A DNA stretch of 64,000 nt from Lentibacillus amyloliquefaciens (lineage in GTDB: Bacteria > Bacillota > Bacilli > Bacillales > Amphibacillaceae), in contig NZ_CP013862.1 of the NCBI RefSeq assembly GCF_001307805.1, positions 3,472,001 through 3,536,000 of the forward strand, in the 5' to 3' direction. Positions 44,862 through 53,928 of this stretch are shown piece after piece. Every line of letters begins with the position of its first letter. Positions within the stretch are counted from its first letter, which is position 1. The notes under the pieces were generated by a model. It was not told the origin of the DNA. It was given only the letters and a program-made list of their open reading frames with translations, and searched no databases. A program made the translations under genes and the position numbers.

Positions 44862-46403
44862 TTATTCCCGCTTATCCGGGTCAATCACCCGCATTGGACG
44901 CATCATGTCATAGTCTTCGTGCTCTAGTATATGACAATGCCATACATAGTCACCTGTGAATGGTCCGAATTTAGCGATGACGCGTGTGATTTGTCCGGAA
45001 GGGGCCGCCACAGTGTCTTTCCAGCTTTTTTCATTCGGTTCAGGTGGTTTTGCCGGGCCCGTGAACACAATTTTCCCGTCTTTGTTATAACGATTAAGGT
45101 CAAATGGCTGGCGATCAAGCACCTGGAACTGAATCAGGTGAATATGCATCGGGTGGGTGAAATCTGTGACATTGATGAATGACCAGACTTCGGTTGAGCC
45201 GCGTTCAGGTGTTTCTGTTACAGGGTCCAGCCACTTTTTGTTATCGAGCAGTAATAATGGTCGGCCAAGATTATCTGTTGAGCCGACGAGTTTCAAATTT
45301 CGGATGCGTTTGATACTGTTTTGTTTGAGTGAAGGGATTCGTGTTAAATGGCTAGGGATTCTACTTCTGTCTTCTTTTGATAAAGGCAAATCGACGTTGA
45401 ATTGCATGACATCGTCTGTTTCATCTTTGGGATCGGCATCTGGTCCAAGATCATTTTTCAGTGTGATTGTTTCGCCTTCGTGTTTGGAAAAATCAATGAT
45501 AACATCAAACCGTTCGGCCGGGTCAATTGCTAACGTGTCCAGCTTGGCAGTTTTTTTCATTAAACCGCCATCAGAACCGATTTGATAAAATGACTGCCCC
45601 GATTCTAAATAGAGCTGATACGTGCGTGTGTTGGCGGCATTCAGAATACGGAATCGGTATTTTCGCGGTTCCACTTCCAGATACGGCCAAATTTTCCCGT
45701 TAACGACGTTTGTTTCGCCATTAAAGAAAGGTCTGATGGACGGGTTTGGCCAGTTTTCCTGCGGCTCATCCGGCTGCGGAGGATAGAACAGGTCGCCGTT
45801 ATCATGAAAGGATCGGTCCATGATGATAAGCGGGATTTCATAGTTGGCTGAAGGAAGCTTCATATGTTTTTCCCGTTCATCCCGGATAATATACATACCT
45901 GTCAGACCGGCATAGACGTTCAGTCTCGTAATTCCCATGGCATGGTCGTGATACCATAAAGTGGCGCCGCGTTGCTGGTTAGGATAATTGTAGACATCGG
46001 TTTTAAATTCAGACCCTGTATCCCTGAAGTCTCTCGTATACCACGCTTCAGGATACCCATCACTTTCCGGTGTTGTCTCACTGCCATGCAAATGTGTCAC
46101 AGTACGGACTTCCGGAAGTTTATCAAGGTTATGAAACGATTTGTCAATTGGCAGTAAGTGCTTATCAGGCAGTTTATTTTTCCATTTGATCTTAGCCGGT
46201 TCACCATGCTTCACATCGATGACAGGGCCGGGGAACTGCCCGTTGTAGCCCCACAGCCGCGTCGGTCTTAAATCACGATGCATCTTTTGGCGGAACTCCG
46301 TCATCTCTATCTCATAATAGTTTTCGTGTTTGTCTGTGCGCCATGGTTTCAGTGTTTTTGGAATTGGCAGGGCATCCACAAATTTTTTCAGTTTTTTGTT
46401 CAC
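44862..46403 (-). CDS. cotA: CotA-type multicopper oxidase (laccase)
   Basis: 513 residues, the same length as Bacillus CotA. The four copper-binding signatures are present in order: TVTHLHGSE, LWYHDHAMG, HPMHIHLIQF and WHCHILEHEDYDMM (type 1 Cys and axial Met in the last). No signal peptide, which agrees with a spore-coat laccase or bilirubin-oxidase-like enzyme. The start is a GTG at 46403 with AAGGGG upstream; the frame remains open for 63 more codons but with no start signal, and KKFVDALPIPKTLKP is the known CotA N-terminus. Oxidises phenolics, bilirubin or Mn with O2. Confidence 0.92.
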   Translation of the reverse strand: MNKKLKKFVDALPIPKTLKPWRTDKHENYYEIEMTEFRQKMHRDLRPTRLWGYNGQFPGPVIDVKHGEPAKIKWKNKLPDKHLLPIDKSFHNLDKLPEVRTVTHLHGSETTPESDGYPEAWYTRDFRDTGSEFKTDVYNYPNQQRGATLWYHDHAMGITRLNVYAGLTGMYIIRDEREKHMKLPSANYEIPLIIMDRSFHDNGDLFYPPQPDEPQENWPNPSIRPFFNGETNVVNGKIWPYLEVEPRKYRFRILNAANTRTYQLYLESGQSFYQIGSDGGLMKKTAKLDTLAIDPAERFDVIIDFSKHEGETITLKNDLGPDADPKDETDDVMQFNVDLPLSKEDRSRIPSHLTRIPSLKQNSIKRIRNLKLVGSTDNLGRPLLLLDNKKWLDPVTETPERGSTEVWSFINVTDFTHPMHIHLIQFQVLDRQPFDLNRYNKDGKIVFTGPAKPPEPNEKSWKDTVAAPSGQITRVIAKFGPFTGDYVWHCHILEHEDYDMMRPMRVIDPDKRE

Positions 46404-46640
46404 TATGTTCAACCCCTTAAATGTGCATTTATTACAGTAGATGTTTGTAAGGGGCAAATTGCAATGGGCGAATGGTGCAAAGCATAAATTTCTTCTGTGG
46501 ATGATTCGAAAGTTCTTGTTGAAACGGATAATATTGCTGAAATTCCAGACGACATGCGGTGTGCGTAGATTGGTGAAAGGAAACCGGAGCATTTCAGGCC
46601 ATTATTTCCATTAATTTCCATTTGTTCAACGAATTCATCT

Positions 46641-46709
46641 CGATCGAATTTCTTGAACTCTCGATCGATTTATACCCCGTCTCGATCGCTCTTGAGTGTC
46701 ATTCGATCG
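46641..46709. repeat. 21-bp-period intergenic array, core TCGATCGA (four copies)
   Basis: The palindromic core CGATCG begins at 46641, 46662, 46683 and 46704, exactly 21 bp apart; the flanks extend to TCGATCGA in most copies. It lies in the 415-bp gap upstream of cotA and downstream of the SDR gene. Third array of the same design in this window, again with its own core. Nothing else is seen in that gap. Confidence 0.8.
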
Positions 46710-46818
46710 ATTCGCAATTAAAACAAAGACTGATGAGGCAGACGGTCCTATACCGGCTAATGAAAAAAGACTCCCCGACTAAGGGGGGCTGTTCGGGAAT
46801 AGGACAGGTCTTTAAGAA

Positions 46819-47685
46819 TTATGACGACGTCCACGAGCCGCCATTAATATGAATGGCTTGTCCGGTCATGTAGGAAGACTCATCCGCTGCCAGCATAACA
46901 TAGGCCCAGGCGTGTTCGGATGGCTGGCCGGGTCTTTCCATTAAGCTGTCCTGACCGAATGTTTCAACGCCATCTTCATTAAAGGAAGATGGGATCAGCG
47001 GGGTCCAGACAGGTCCCGGTGCGACAGCGTTTGCCCGGATGCCTTTTTTGGCAAGGCTCTGTGCGATGCTTCGCGTAAATGCTGTGACAGCCCCCTTGGT
47101 TGCAGAATAATCCATAAAAAGCGGATTGCCGCGGTATGCATTAATGGATGATGTGCTGATGATCGCATCACCATCCTGCATGTGGCGGACCGCTGCTTTG
47201 GTTGTATAAAAATGGGAGAAGAAGTTGGTCTGGAAAACTTCTTCAAACTGTTCGGATGAGATGTCCAAGAGATCTTCACGCACATATTGAATGGCCGCAT
47301 TGTTGACGAGTACGTTCAGCTTGCCGAATGCTTCTACAGTTTTCTCCACGATATCAATGCAATGCTGTTCGTTTTTAACATCGCCCGGAAGCAATAGACA
47401 TTGTGCGCCTTCTGCTTCGACCATTTTTTTCGTTTCTTCAGCATCATCGTGCTCATCCAAATATGATATTGCCACATCTGCGCCTTCTTTAGCATATAAA
47501 ATGGAGACAGCACGGCCAATGCCGCTGTCACCACCGGTAATGAGCGCACTTTTACCTGATAATTTTCCAGTGCCCCGGTAATTGGTCGGCTGGGCAGGAC
47601 GCGGATTCATATCTGATTCAATACCAGGCTGTTTAGACTGTTTTTGGCGTGGTGTAGAGCCTTTCTGCATTTTTCTTGGATCCAT
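46819..47685 (-). CDS. SDR-family oxidoreductase, general stress/YhxD-like
   Basis: 288 residues. A ~40-residue polar N-terminal extension (GSTPRQKQSKQPGIES, PRPAQPTNYRGTGKL) precedes a classical SDR core: ALITGGDSGIGRAVSILYA, NNAAIQYV, catalytic Ser in ISTSSINAY and Tyr-Lys in DYSATKGAV, and a GGSW end. This extended form is typical of the YhdF/YhxD group in Bacillus. NADP or NAD-dependent; substrate unknown. AAGGAGG lies 8 nt before the ATG. Confidence 0.85.
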   Translation of the reverse strand: MDPRKMQKGSTPRQKQSKQPGIESDMNPRPAQPTNYRGTGKLSGKSALITGGDSGIGRAVSILYAKEGADVAISYLDEHDDAEETKKMVEAEGAQCLLLPGDVKNEQHCIDIVEKTVEAFGKLNVLVNNAAIQYVREDLLDISSEQFEEVFQTNFFSHFYTTKAAVRHMQDGDAIISTSSINAYRGNPLFMDYSATKGAVTAFTRSIAQSLAKKGIRANAVAPGPVWTPLIPSSFNEDGVETFGQDSLMERPGQPSEHAWAYVMLAADESSYMTGQAIHINGGSWTSS

Positions 47686-47721
47686 TAGTGAACCTCCTTC
47701 ATCATTCTAACTTATAATGCG

Positions 47722-47868
47722 TGTTCAAAAAGGAGGATAACAAGGACCGAGAAGTTCGAGGCGGCGTAGTTTCGAGCAGCGGAATGTATGAATTTTAGAT
47801 ACAAGAGTAGCGAAGAAACAAGCCAACGAAGAAATTCGATGTGTCATTGTTACCGGACTTTTTGAACA
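47722..47868. mobile_element. 147-bp MITE-like element with 11-bp terminal inverted repeats
   Basis: Bounded by TGTTCAAAAAG (47722-47732) and CTTTTTGAACA (47858-47868), perfect inverses. The interior is moderately GC-rich with no gene and contains GAAGTTCGAGGCGGCG and AGAGTAGCGAAGAAACAAGC. A partial relative with the same left end occurs at 49552. From memory, similar sequences recur in Bacillaceae genomes. The remaining gap 47869-48052 holds only the LCP promoter region. Confidence 0.65.
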
Positions 47869-48052
47869 GCCTCTTATAACAAGGATAACCGTTTTAATAC
47901 ATCGGGAAACATTTGGCAGACCCCCGAATGGCTGTTGTCTGTCTCGAATTTCCATAATACGTAGATATGATATTTGCAAAATATAGTTTCAATATTTGTG
48001 AAAGTATGCGATAATAATATAATGATAGAATAGTGTATCGGAGGATAAGAAC

Positions 48053-48991
48053 GTGAACGAATCAAGAACAAATCGAAATCATAAAAAACCGAAAAAAAGA
48101 CGCTGGCTGAAAATTACAGCAGCTGTTGTTTTTGTGCTGATAGCAGGGATTGGGCTGTATGCTTATTCCATATATGGCAATGCCCGGGATACGGTTAATG
48201 AAGAAATGCATGAACCAGTAGATTCGATTGATCGGGACATGACGAAAAAGAAAATGGAAGCATCCGAACCGCTGAACATTTTGTTACTCGGAGTGGATGA
48301 ACGGGAACATGACAGCGGACGCTCAGATGCGTTGATGGTGCTGTCATTGAATCCTAAAGAAGACTCGATGCAGCTTGTAAGCATTCCGCGTGATACGCGT
48401 ACCACAATTGTAGGAGAAGGTTTTGAGGACAAAATCAATCATGCCTATGCGTTTGGCGGAAGCGATATGTCTGTTGCCACCGTTGAAAATTTTCTTGATA
48501 TCGAGCTGGACCATTATGTCCGTATGAATATGGAAGGGCTGAATGAACTGGTCGATAAGCTGGGCACGATTACTGTGGACAATGAAATTGCTTGGCAGGA
48601 CGGCACGTATGATTTTAACGAAGGTCCCGTTGAGATGGACGGGGACAAGACGATGGCTTACGTGCGGATGCGCAAACAGGATCCGAATGGCGATTTCGGC
48701 CGGACCGAGCGTCAGCGGAAAGTCATTCAAGGCATTATTGAACAAGGAGCTTCTGTAGGTTCTGTTGGAAAAATCAATGATTATATCGATGTACTTGGTA
48801 ATAACATGGCGACAAACATGGATTTTGATGACATGAAGAGCCTGTTAAACGGTTATCGCAATACCCGAAAGAATATCGCCAGCTACCAGATGAAAGGGAG
48901 CGGGACGAATATTGACGGCACCTATTATCTGATGGTGCCTGATGAGGAAATTGCCAAAGTTCACGGCATGATTAAAAAAGAACGGTCATAG
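48053..48991 (+). CDS. LCP-family (LytR-CpsA-Psr) wall polymer ligase
   Basis: 312 residues. Short basic N-terminus (HKKPKKRRWLK), one membrane helix (about 24-44), then an extracellular LCP domain: LNILLLGVDEREHDSGRSDALMVLS, SIPRDTRTTI, KINHAYAFGG and AYVRMRKQDPNGDFGRTERQR, containing the conserved Asp and Arg residues that bind the polyprenyl-pyrophosphate carrier. Transfers teichoic acid or similar glycopolymers to peptidoglycan. GTG start at 48053 with GGAGG upstream. Monocistronic, terminator directly after. Confidence 0.92.
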   Translation: MNESRTNRNHKKPKKRRWLKITAAVVFVLIAGIGLYAYSIYGNARDTVNEEMHEPVDSIDRDMTKKKMEASEPLNILLLGVDEREHDSGRSDALMVLSLNPKEDSMQLVSIPRDTRTTIVGEGFEDKINHAYAFGGSDMSVATVENFLDIELDHYVRMNMEGLNELVDKLGTITVDNEIAWQDGTYDFNEGPVEMDGDKTMAYVRMRKQDPNGDFGRTERQRKVIQGIIEQGASVGSVGKINDYIDVLGNNMATNMDFDDMKSLLNGYRNTRKNIASYQMKGSGTNIDGTYYLMVPDEEIAKVHGMIKKERS

Positions 48992-49004
48992 AACTTGTAA
49001 ATGG

Positions 49005-49044
49005 AAAAACGCATGTCACAAAAGAGGAGTGGCATGCGTTTTTG
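49005..49044 (+). terminator. terminator after the LCP gene
   Basis: AAAAACGCATG / CATGCGTTTTT (49005-49015 and 49033-49043), perfect arms with a T-run. Confidence 0.88.
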
Positions 49045-49126
49045 TGTCATCAATAGCAGTTTAACATTTTATCACAGGGGAATAGTTGAACGGTTTAAAT
49101 GCAGCGTTTGAAGTGAGTGGTTCGAG

Positions 49127-49546
49127 ATGAAAGATGTATTGAAGCTGAGTATTAGTGGGATAGTCGCCGGTATTGTTCTGATGAGCATATTGAAAATTGT
49201 TCAGCTGATCGCCGGCAGTGATGCTTATGTGTTGCTGTTCAATACGGATTACATACCGCTCTTGCCTGATTGGGGGCCTGAAGACATCGGCGGGGTAGCA
49301 TTTCATTTTATTTTTTGCATTGTGAGCGTTGTCGCGCTATTTTTTATTCTGGGGCCGCTTCAGCTTGAAAAGTCGATACTGCCTTACTTTTTGATTTATA
49401 CAATCGGCAGTGCTGTTTTATATTCGCTGACCGGCTTGACAGAGAGGGAGCCGACAATCGACGATCCGTTTTCATGGGCTTATTGGACAAGTGCGCACGC
49501 GGTGTACGCCTATGCGGTGGGCTGGCTGATTAAGCATTGGCTATAA
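49127..49546 (+). CDS. conserved hypothetical membrane protein (YqhR-like)
   Basis: 139 residues with four hydrophobic helices (about 8-28, 55-75, 84-105, 118-138). The loop LLFNTDYIPLLPDWGPEDIGG and the polar ending TEREPTIDDPFSWAYWTSAHA are the only marked features. It resembles small Bacillus membrane proteins of the YqhR kind, but I am not certain. A weak GTGGTTCGAG ribosome site precedes the ATG. No functional clue from the neighbours. Confidence 0.6.
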   Translation: MKDVLKLSISGIVAGIVLMSILKIVQLIAGSDAYVLLFNTDYIPLLPDWGPEDIGGVAFHFIFCIVSVVALFFILGPLQLEKSILPYFLIYTIGSAVLYSLTGLTEREPTIDDPFSWAYWTSAHAVYAYAVGWLIKHWL

Positions 49547-49551
49547 GAGGT

Positions 49552-49602
49552 TGTTCAAAAAGCCCTCAGCCGCTTGGACGGCGAAAGAGGACTTTTAATG
49601 GC
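49552..49602. repeat. partial copy of the TGTTCAAAAAG-bounded element
   Basis: Begins TGTTCAAAAAG (49552-49562) and ends in GGACTTTTAAT, a decayed version of the right end CTTTTTGAACA. Only about 50 bp, immediately after the membrane-protein stop. Confidence 0.45.
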
Positions 49603-49604
49603 TT

Positions 49605-49793
49605 TCATTTCTTTTTATTCGGGCGGTCATTTCGGTATTTTCGCTTACTTTGCGAATCATCCCGGGACTTGAATTTTTTTCTTTCATTTCTCATGTTTTC
49701 TTTTAATTCTTCATCAGGCGGCTCATCCATGAATTTTTTCCCCCTTTCAAATTCCTCATAGTCAATGTTGTTTTTCTTTTTATCATTGTCCAT
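49605..49793 (-). CDS. small highly charged hypothetical protein
   Basis: 62 residues, almost entirely hydrophilic (MDNDKKKNNIDYEEFERGKK start; basic end NDRPNKKK), probably disordered. The start is the ATG at 49793, with GGGGGTGAT upstream. Family unknown. Composition and size resemble small spore or stress proteins of bacilli, but there is no motif to prove it. Confidence 0.55.
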   Translation of the reverse strand: MDNDKKKNNIDYEEFERGKKFMDEPPDEELKENMRNERKKFKSRDDSQSKRKYRNDRPNKKK

Positions 49794-49879
49794 GTGATCA
49801 CCCCCGTACACAGGTTTTACATATGTTTTTCCTGCTTGGCGTCTCTGTAAACATGGATCAGGTTTGGCTCTGAATCATT

Positions 49880-50665
49880 CTAATCCTGCAATGTAATCCA
49901 TGGACGGTTGCGATGCCATTCAACGTTTACCGGCATACCATAAAAACGGCTCAAGTTGTCAGTCGTCAGAATCGTTTCGCTTGATCCTTTCGCAAACACA
50001 GAACCTTCCCGTAAAAGCAACGTCCGGGAAAATGCCGGCAATACTTCTTCAATATGATGAGTGACAAAAATAATCGTCGGTGCATCGGCTTGTTCTGTCA
50101 GTTTTTGAATGGTTGAGAGCAGTTCTTCACGGGCAATGAAATCGAGTCCACTTGTCGATTCATCCAAAAGCAGCAAATCAGGTGATGCCATCAGCCCGCG
50201 GGCGATAAGCAGCTTTTGTCGTTCACCCTGTGAGCATGTCTGATAAGTCCGGCCGATTAAATAACCGCACCGTATTTGCTCCATAATCCGGAATGCTTTT
50301 TCAAAATCGGCTTCAGCGGGTTCTTCAAAAGCAAGGCCGATTGATGCGTATTTGCCGCTCACAACGATATCTTCAGTCAGTTCGGTTTCTTTGATCCGTG
50401 ACTGCAGCGAAGAGCTGACCCAGCCGATAGATTTGCGGAGCGTGCGGATATCGATTTTTCCAAACGGCTGACCCAGCACACGCACTTGTCCGGCTGTTGG
50501 CCAGGAGTAGCCGGTTACAATATTTAATAATGATGTTTTGCCCGATCCATTCAACCCCAATACGGCCCAGTGTTCGCCTTTTTCAACATGCCAGTTGATG
50601 TCGGATAAAATGTTTTCCTGCTGGCGTCTCCAGGAAACATCATGAAGGTCGATGACGCTTGTCAA
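49880..50665 (-). CDS. ABC transporter ATP-binding protein (YlmA-like)
   Basis: 261 residues, one nucleotide-binding domain: Walker A GLNGSGKTSLLN, Q-loop region WVSSSLQSRI, signature TCSQGERQKLLIARGL, Walker B LLLLDESTSGLD and switch His in FVTHHIEEV. No permease gene is adjacent. Soluble lone ATPases of the YlmA/molybdate-like group are found without a partner. It lies 11 nt downstream of the aminotransferase gene and is probably co-transcribed with it. Confidence 0.82.
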   Translation of the reverse strand: MTSVIDLHDVSWRRQQENILSDINWHVEKGEHWAVLGLNGSGKTSLLNIVTGYSWPTAGQVRVLGQPFGKIDIRTLRKSIGWVSSSLQSRIKETELTEDIVVSGKYASIGLAFEEPAEADFEKAFRIMEQIRCGYLIGRTYQTCSQGERQKLLIARGLMASPDLLLLDESTSGLDFIAREELLSTIQKLTEQADAPTIIFVTHHIEEVLPAFSRTLLLREGSVFAKGSSETILTTDNLSRFYGMPVNVEWHRNRPWITLQD

Positions 50666-50676
50666 TTGTATTCCCC

Positions 50677-51852
50677 CTAAAAGATTCCCAGTCGGGCAAT
50701 TCTGTCTGCCGCTTCTTCAAGCCGGTCTGCTGATTCGAGCAACCCGACACGCACATAGCCTTCCCCGTAGTCACCGAAGCCTTTGCCCGGGGCGACGACA
50801 ACGTGTGCTTTTTTCAATAATAGATCGGCAAATTCTTCAGATGTGTAGTTTGATGGCACCGGGAGCCAGGCGAAGAAGCTGCCTTGTGGTGTGTCAGCCT
50901 CCCACCCGATTTTTCGGATAGCTGTCATGAAACGATCACGGCGTTCAGTGTATGTAGCCTCAAGCTCCCGAACAGATGTCTGATCACCTTTCAGCGCTTT
51001 AGCGGCAGCACTTTGTATTCCTCCAAATAAACTGACGTACATATGGTCCTGGAATTTGTTAAGGGCTTCGATGACTGAGGGGTTACCGGCAGCAAATCCG
51101 ACACGCCAGCCGGCCATGTTATATGTTTTTGACAATGTATATATTTCGATACCCGTATCTTTTGCCCCGTCAGACTGCAGGAAGCTTTGCGGTTTTGGTC
51201 CATCATAGGACAGCGCTCCATATGCAAAATCCTGCACAACACAGATGTCGTGTTTTTTTGCGAGTTTAACCGTTTCATCATAAAAGGATTTGGAAGCCGT
51301 TGCAGCAGTCGGATTATTCGGATAATTCAAGAACATCAATTTTGCCTGTTTAAGTGTCGCCTCGGGTATCGTGCTGTAGTCCGGCAAAAAGTTATGCTGA
51401 GGCTGCAATGGCATCGAATAACTTTCAGCACCGGCCATGGCAATCCCTGACATATAGTCCGGGTATCCGGGATCAGGCAGAAGTGCGGTATCATTCGGAT
51501 TCAGCAGACATTGGCTTATTTCTACCAGTCCGGCTTTGCCGCCAAATAGAACTGCAATTTCCGTTTCCGGATAAAGGGTCACCCCAAATTCCCGTTTATA
51601 ATAATCAGCGGCCGCTTCTTTGAAATAACGAAATCCCCGAAATGGTGAGTACTTATGATTGGCAGGATTTTCAGCCGCTTCCTGAAGCTCTTTGATAATA
51701 TGATTCGGTGTCGGCAAATCAGGGTTGCCTTGACCGAGATTAATAATATCATAACCTTGTTGTTTGTATTCCTGTGTTTCAGCTGCAAGCTTGGCGAAAA
51801 ATTGCTCCGGCAAACGTTTCAGCATCTCTGATTGTTCGAAATGTTGTGGCAT
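50677..51852 (-). CDS. mtnE: class I aminotransferase, MtnE-like (2-oxo-4-methylthiobutyrate transaminase)
   Basis: 391 residues, fold-type I PLP enzyme. FEQSEMLKRLPEQFFAKL start, INLGQGNPDLPTPNHII, KYSPFRGFRYFKEAAADYY, LNYPNNPTAATA, VVQDFAYGALSYDG and IEIYTLSKTYNMAGWRVGF with the catalytic Lys. This agrees well from memory with Bacillus MtnE (YkrV), which regenerates methionine from 2-oxo-4-methylthiobutyrate. The other mtn genes are not in the window, so a general aromatic or methionine transaminase role is possible. ATG at 51852 after GGGGGAGGG. Confidence 0.78.
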   Translation of the reverse strand: MPQHFEQSEMLKRLPEQFFAKLAAETQEYKQQGYDIINLGQGNPDLPTPNHIIKELQEAAENPANHKYSPFRGFRYFKEAAADYYKREFGVTLYPETEIAVLFGGKAGLVEISQCLLNPNDTALLPDPGYPDYMSGIAMAGAESYSMPLQPQHNFLPDYSTIPEATLKQAKLMFLNYPNNPTAATASKSFYDETVKLAKKHDICVVQDFAYGALSYDGPKPQSFLQSDGAKDTGIEIYTLSKTYNMAGWRVGFAAGNPSVIEALNKFQDHMYVSLFGGIQSAAAKALKGDQTSVRELEATYTERRDRFMTAIRKIGWEADTPQGSFFAWLPVPSNYTSEEFADLLLKKAHVVVAPGKGFGDYGEGYVRVGLLESADRLEEAADRIARLGIF

Positions 51853-52055
51853 GGTTTTAATTCCCTCCCCCAAGCGTTATATATGAAATGAATTGTACTT
51901 ATGATAGCTTTGATTGATAGGGTTGTAAAGAAAAGCGAAGTCACGGGAGAGGCTTTAAAAATTGGTCGGGGAAGAGAATATGAGAAGAAGGAAGCAACGA
52001 GACGGGACAAAAATCCCATCCCCTTGTCCCTCGTCCGCCTCCGTCCCCTTGTCCC

Positions 52056-53642
52056 TTATTTCAATGCACCACCAATAACGGTCATTTCGACATTCGTTTC
52101 CAGCAGTTCATCCGGGTGCTCCATTTTAAATGGGTCATGGGAATAAACCGTCATGTCGGCAAGCTTGCCGCGGGTAATTGTTCCTTTTATATTTTCTTCG
52201 TTAGTTGCGTAGGCACCCATTTCTGTAAATAAGCGGAAGGCCTCACGCATTGATAATTTTTCATTCGGGTTCCAGCCGTCATGGGTTTCACCGGGAGCTT
52301 TTCTGGTGACAGCAGCGTGAATGCCAAGGAGCGGGTCAACCGGCTCAACGGGTGAATCGGACCCTCCGGCACACATGACACCGGCTTTTTGGAGTGTTTT
52401 CCAGGCATAGGAATAACCGGAGCGCTTCTCTCCAAGCCGTTCTTTCGCCCATGGAAAATCACTTGCTACAAATCGCGGCTGGATATCCGTGATTCGGTTC
52501 GGATTAGTCATTCGCTTTATCAGTTCATCATTAACAATTTGCGCATGGATTAATCTGTCGCGGTGCGTTACAGCAGGGAATTGATTGAGAATATCCAGCA
52601 CGTTTGTAAGCGCCTGGTCCCCAATAGCATGAACAGCTACCGGCATGGAAAGATCCCGTGCACCTTTAACCATTTCATAGAGCGTCGCCTGATCAAACAT
52701 TGCTTCACCATATTTTTCCGGGTCATCACTGTAAGGCTCTGATAACAGCGCTGTTCGTCTTCCGAGTGCCCCATCGGCAAACATTTTGACCGCACCGATT
52801 TGTAATCTGTTATTGCCATACCCTGCATACATCCCATTTGCCCGCAAGTCATCCAAAAAATCATGATCGATAAGCAGGTTGCATCTCAGGCCCAGCTGCT
52901 CCTGATTCAAAAGTTCATCGTAAAGCTGATACGTTTGGTTTAAGCCTCCGAGAAAATGCGGATCATTCGTATGGACGCTGGTCAAGCCTTTGGATAAAGC
53001 GTGTTTCATCGTCTGGCGGAGTGCGTTTTTCAGTTGATCATATGTTTTTTCCGGTATATGTTCGGTAATCAGCTGTGAGGCTGATTCAAGCAGCAGTCCC
53101 GTCGGTTGTTTCGTTTCTTCATCACGTACAATCGACCCGCCTTCAGGAACGGCTATGTCTGGATGGTACTGCGCTATGTTAAGCGCCTTACTGTTAACGA
53201 GCGCAGCATGACTGCAGACGCGCGGTATGTATAATGGGTGATTTAACGCGACACTGTCCAGCTCGTCTATTGTTGGAATGCCGCCATCGGTAAACAGATT
53301 CTCGTCCCAGCCTCTTCCAAGCAGCCATTCGCCTGATTGAAGCGTTTGGGCGTGATGTTGAATTTTTTCGAGCATGCCCTGCTTGGACGTAACGCCGGTC
53401 AAGTCGAGGTTCATAAAATTTTCAGCGACGATTGACAGATGCAGATGGCTGTCAATCAAACCCGGGGTGACCGTTTTTCCATTTAAATTGATTGTTTCAC
53501 TGTACGGTGATTCCCACCGCAGGCGCATATCATCCGTTGTGCCGACGTCAATGAAGCGGCCATTTTCAACGACTACTGCCTGCGCGAGCGGCCGTACTGT
53601 ATCAAATGTATAAAAGTTACCGTTGATATAGAGTTTACGCAT
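52056..53642 (-). CDS. YtcJ-like amidohydrolase
   Basis: 528 residues, metal-dependent hydrolase (amidohydrolase/TIM-barrel superfamily). RKLYINGNFYTFDTV start with the small beta domain, VTPGLIDSHLHLSI (metal HxH), VAVHAIGDQALTNVLD (metal His), CAGGSDSPVEPVDPL (metal Asp) and LADMTVYSHDPFKM at the C-terminus. The ATG at 53642 matches the family N-terminus; a GGAAAGG is 12 nt upstream, and an earlier ATG (53654) is too close to it. Substrate unknown, perhaps an N-acyl or exo-enzyme compound. An eroded relative lies at 35142-35409. Confidence 0.82.
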   Translation of the reverse strand: MRKLYINGNFYTFDTVRPLAQAVVVENGRFIDVGTTDDMRLRWESPYSETINLNGKTVTPGLIDSHLHLSIVAENFMNLDLTGVTSKQGMLEKIQHHAQTLQSGEWLLGRGWDENLFTDGGIPTIDELDSVALNHPLYIPRVCSHAALVNSKALNIAQYHPDIAVPEGGSIVRDEETKQPTGLLLESASQLITEHIPEKTYDQLKNALRQTMKHALSKGLTSVHTNDPHFLGGLNQTYQLYDELLNQEQLGLRCNLLIDHDFLDDLRANGMYAGYGNNRLQIGAVKMFADGALGRRTALLSEPYSDDPEKYGEAMFDQATLYEMVKGARDLSMPVAVHAIGDQALTNVLDILNQFPAVTHRDRLIHAQIVNDELIKRMTNPNRITDIQPRFVASDFPWAKERLGEKRSGYSYAWKTLQKAGVMCAGGSDSPVEPVDPLLGIHAAVTRKAPGETHDGWNPNEKLSMREAFRLFTEMGAYATNEENIKGTITRGKLADMTVYSHDPFKMEHPDELLETNVEMTVIGGALK

Positions 53643-53697
53643 TGATGCTACCATACCTTTCCGATCACAAGGATTCGTTGACTGGTCCCGCATCTAA

Positions 53698-53749
53698 GGG
53701 TCAGTAACCCGCCTAAGAACGGCGACTACCTGACCCTAAATGCCCGATT
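53698..53749. repeat. palindromic repeat, GGGTCAG/CTGACCC form
   Basis: Arms GGGTCAGTA...CCGCC and GGCG..TACCTGACCC around TAAGAAC, then AAATGCCCGATT. The same layout with changed but still complementary arms is found at 62854-62902. Confidence 0.6.
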
Positions 53750-53761
53750 CTGTTCAACTAA

Positions 53762-53800
53762 CATTCCGTGGGAAAAAGCATCCCACGGAATGAAGTTTTT
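53762..53800. terminator. strong hairpin in the amidohydrolase/CBS gap
   Basis: CATTCCGTGGGA / TCCCACGGAATG, perfect 12-bp arms with loop AAAAAGC; TTTTTCTTT follows on the plus strand. No plus-strand gene ends here, so it may act as a leader attenuator for the CBS gene or belong to a lost gene. Confidence 0.5.
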
Positions 53801-53928
53801 CTTTAACATCATTATATCAAAAATCGGTTTACATCGGTACAACACGGCTTTCAATATTTACATTGAAATCTAATCGCATCTATAGGAAAATAGAAGAAAC
53901 TGGATTGGAGCAGATGGGAGGCGGTTTT

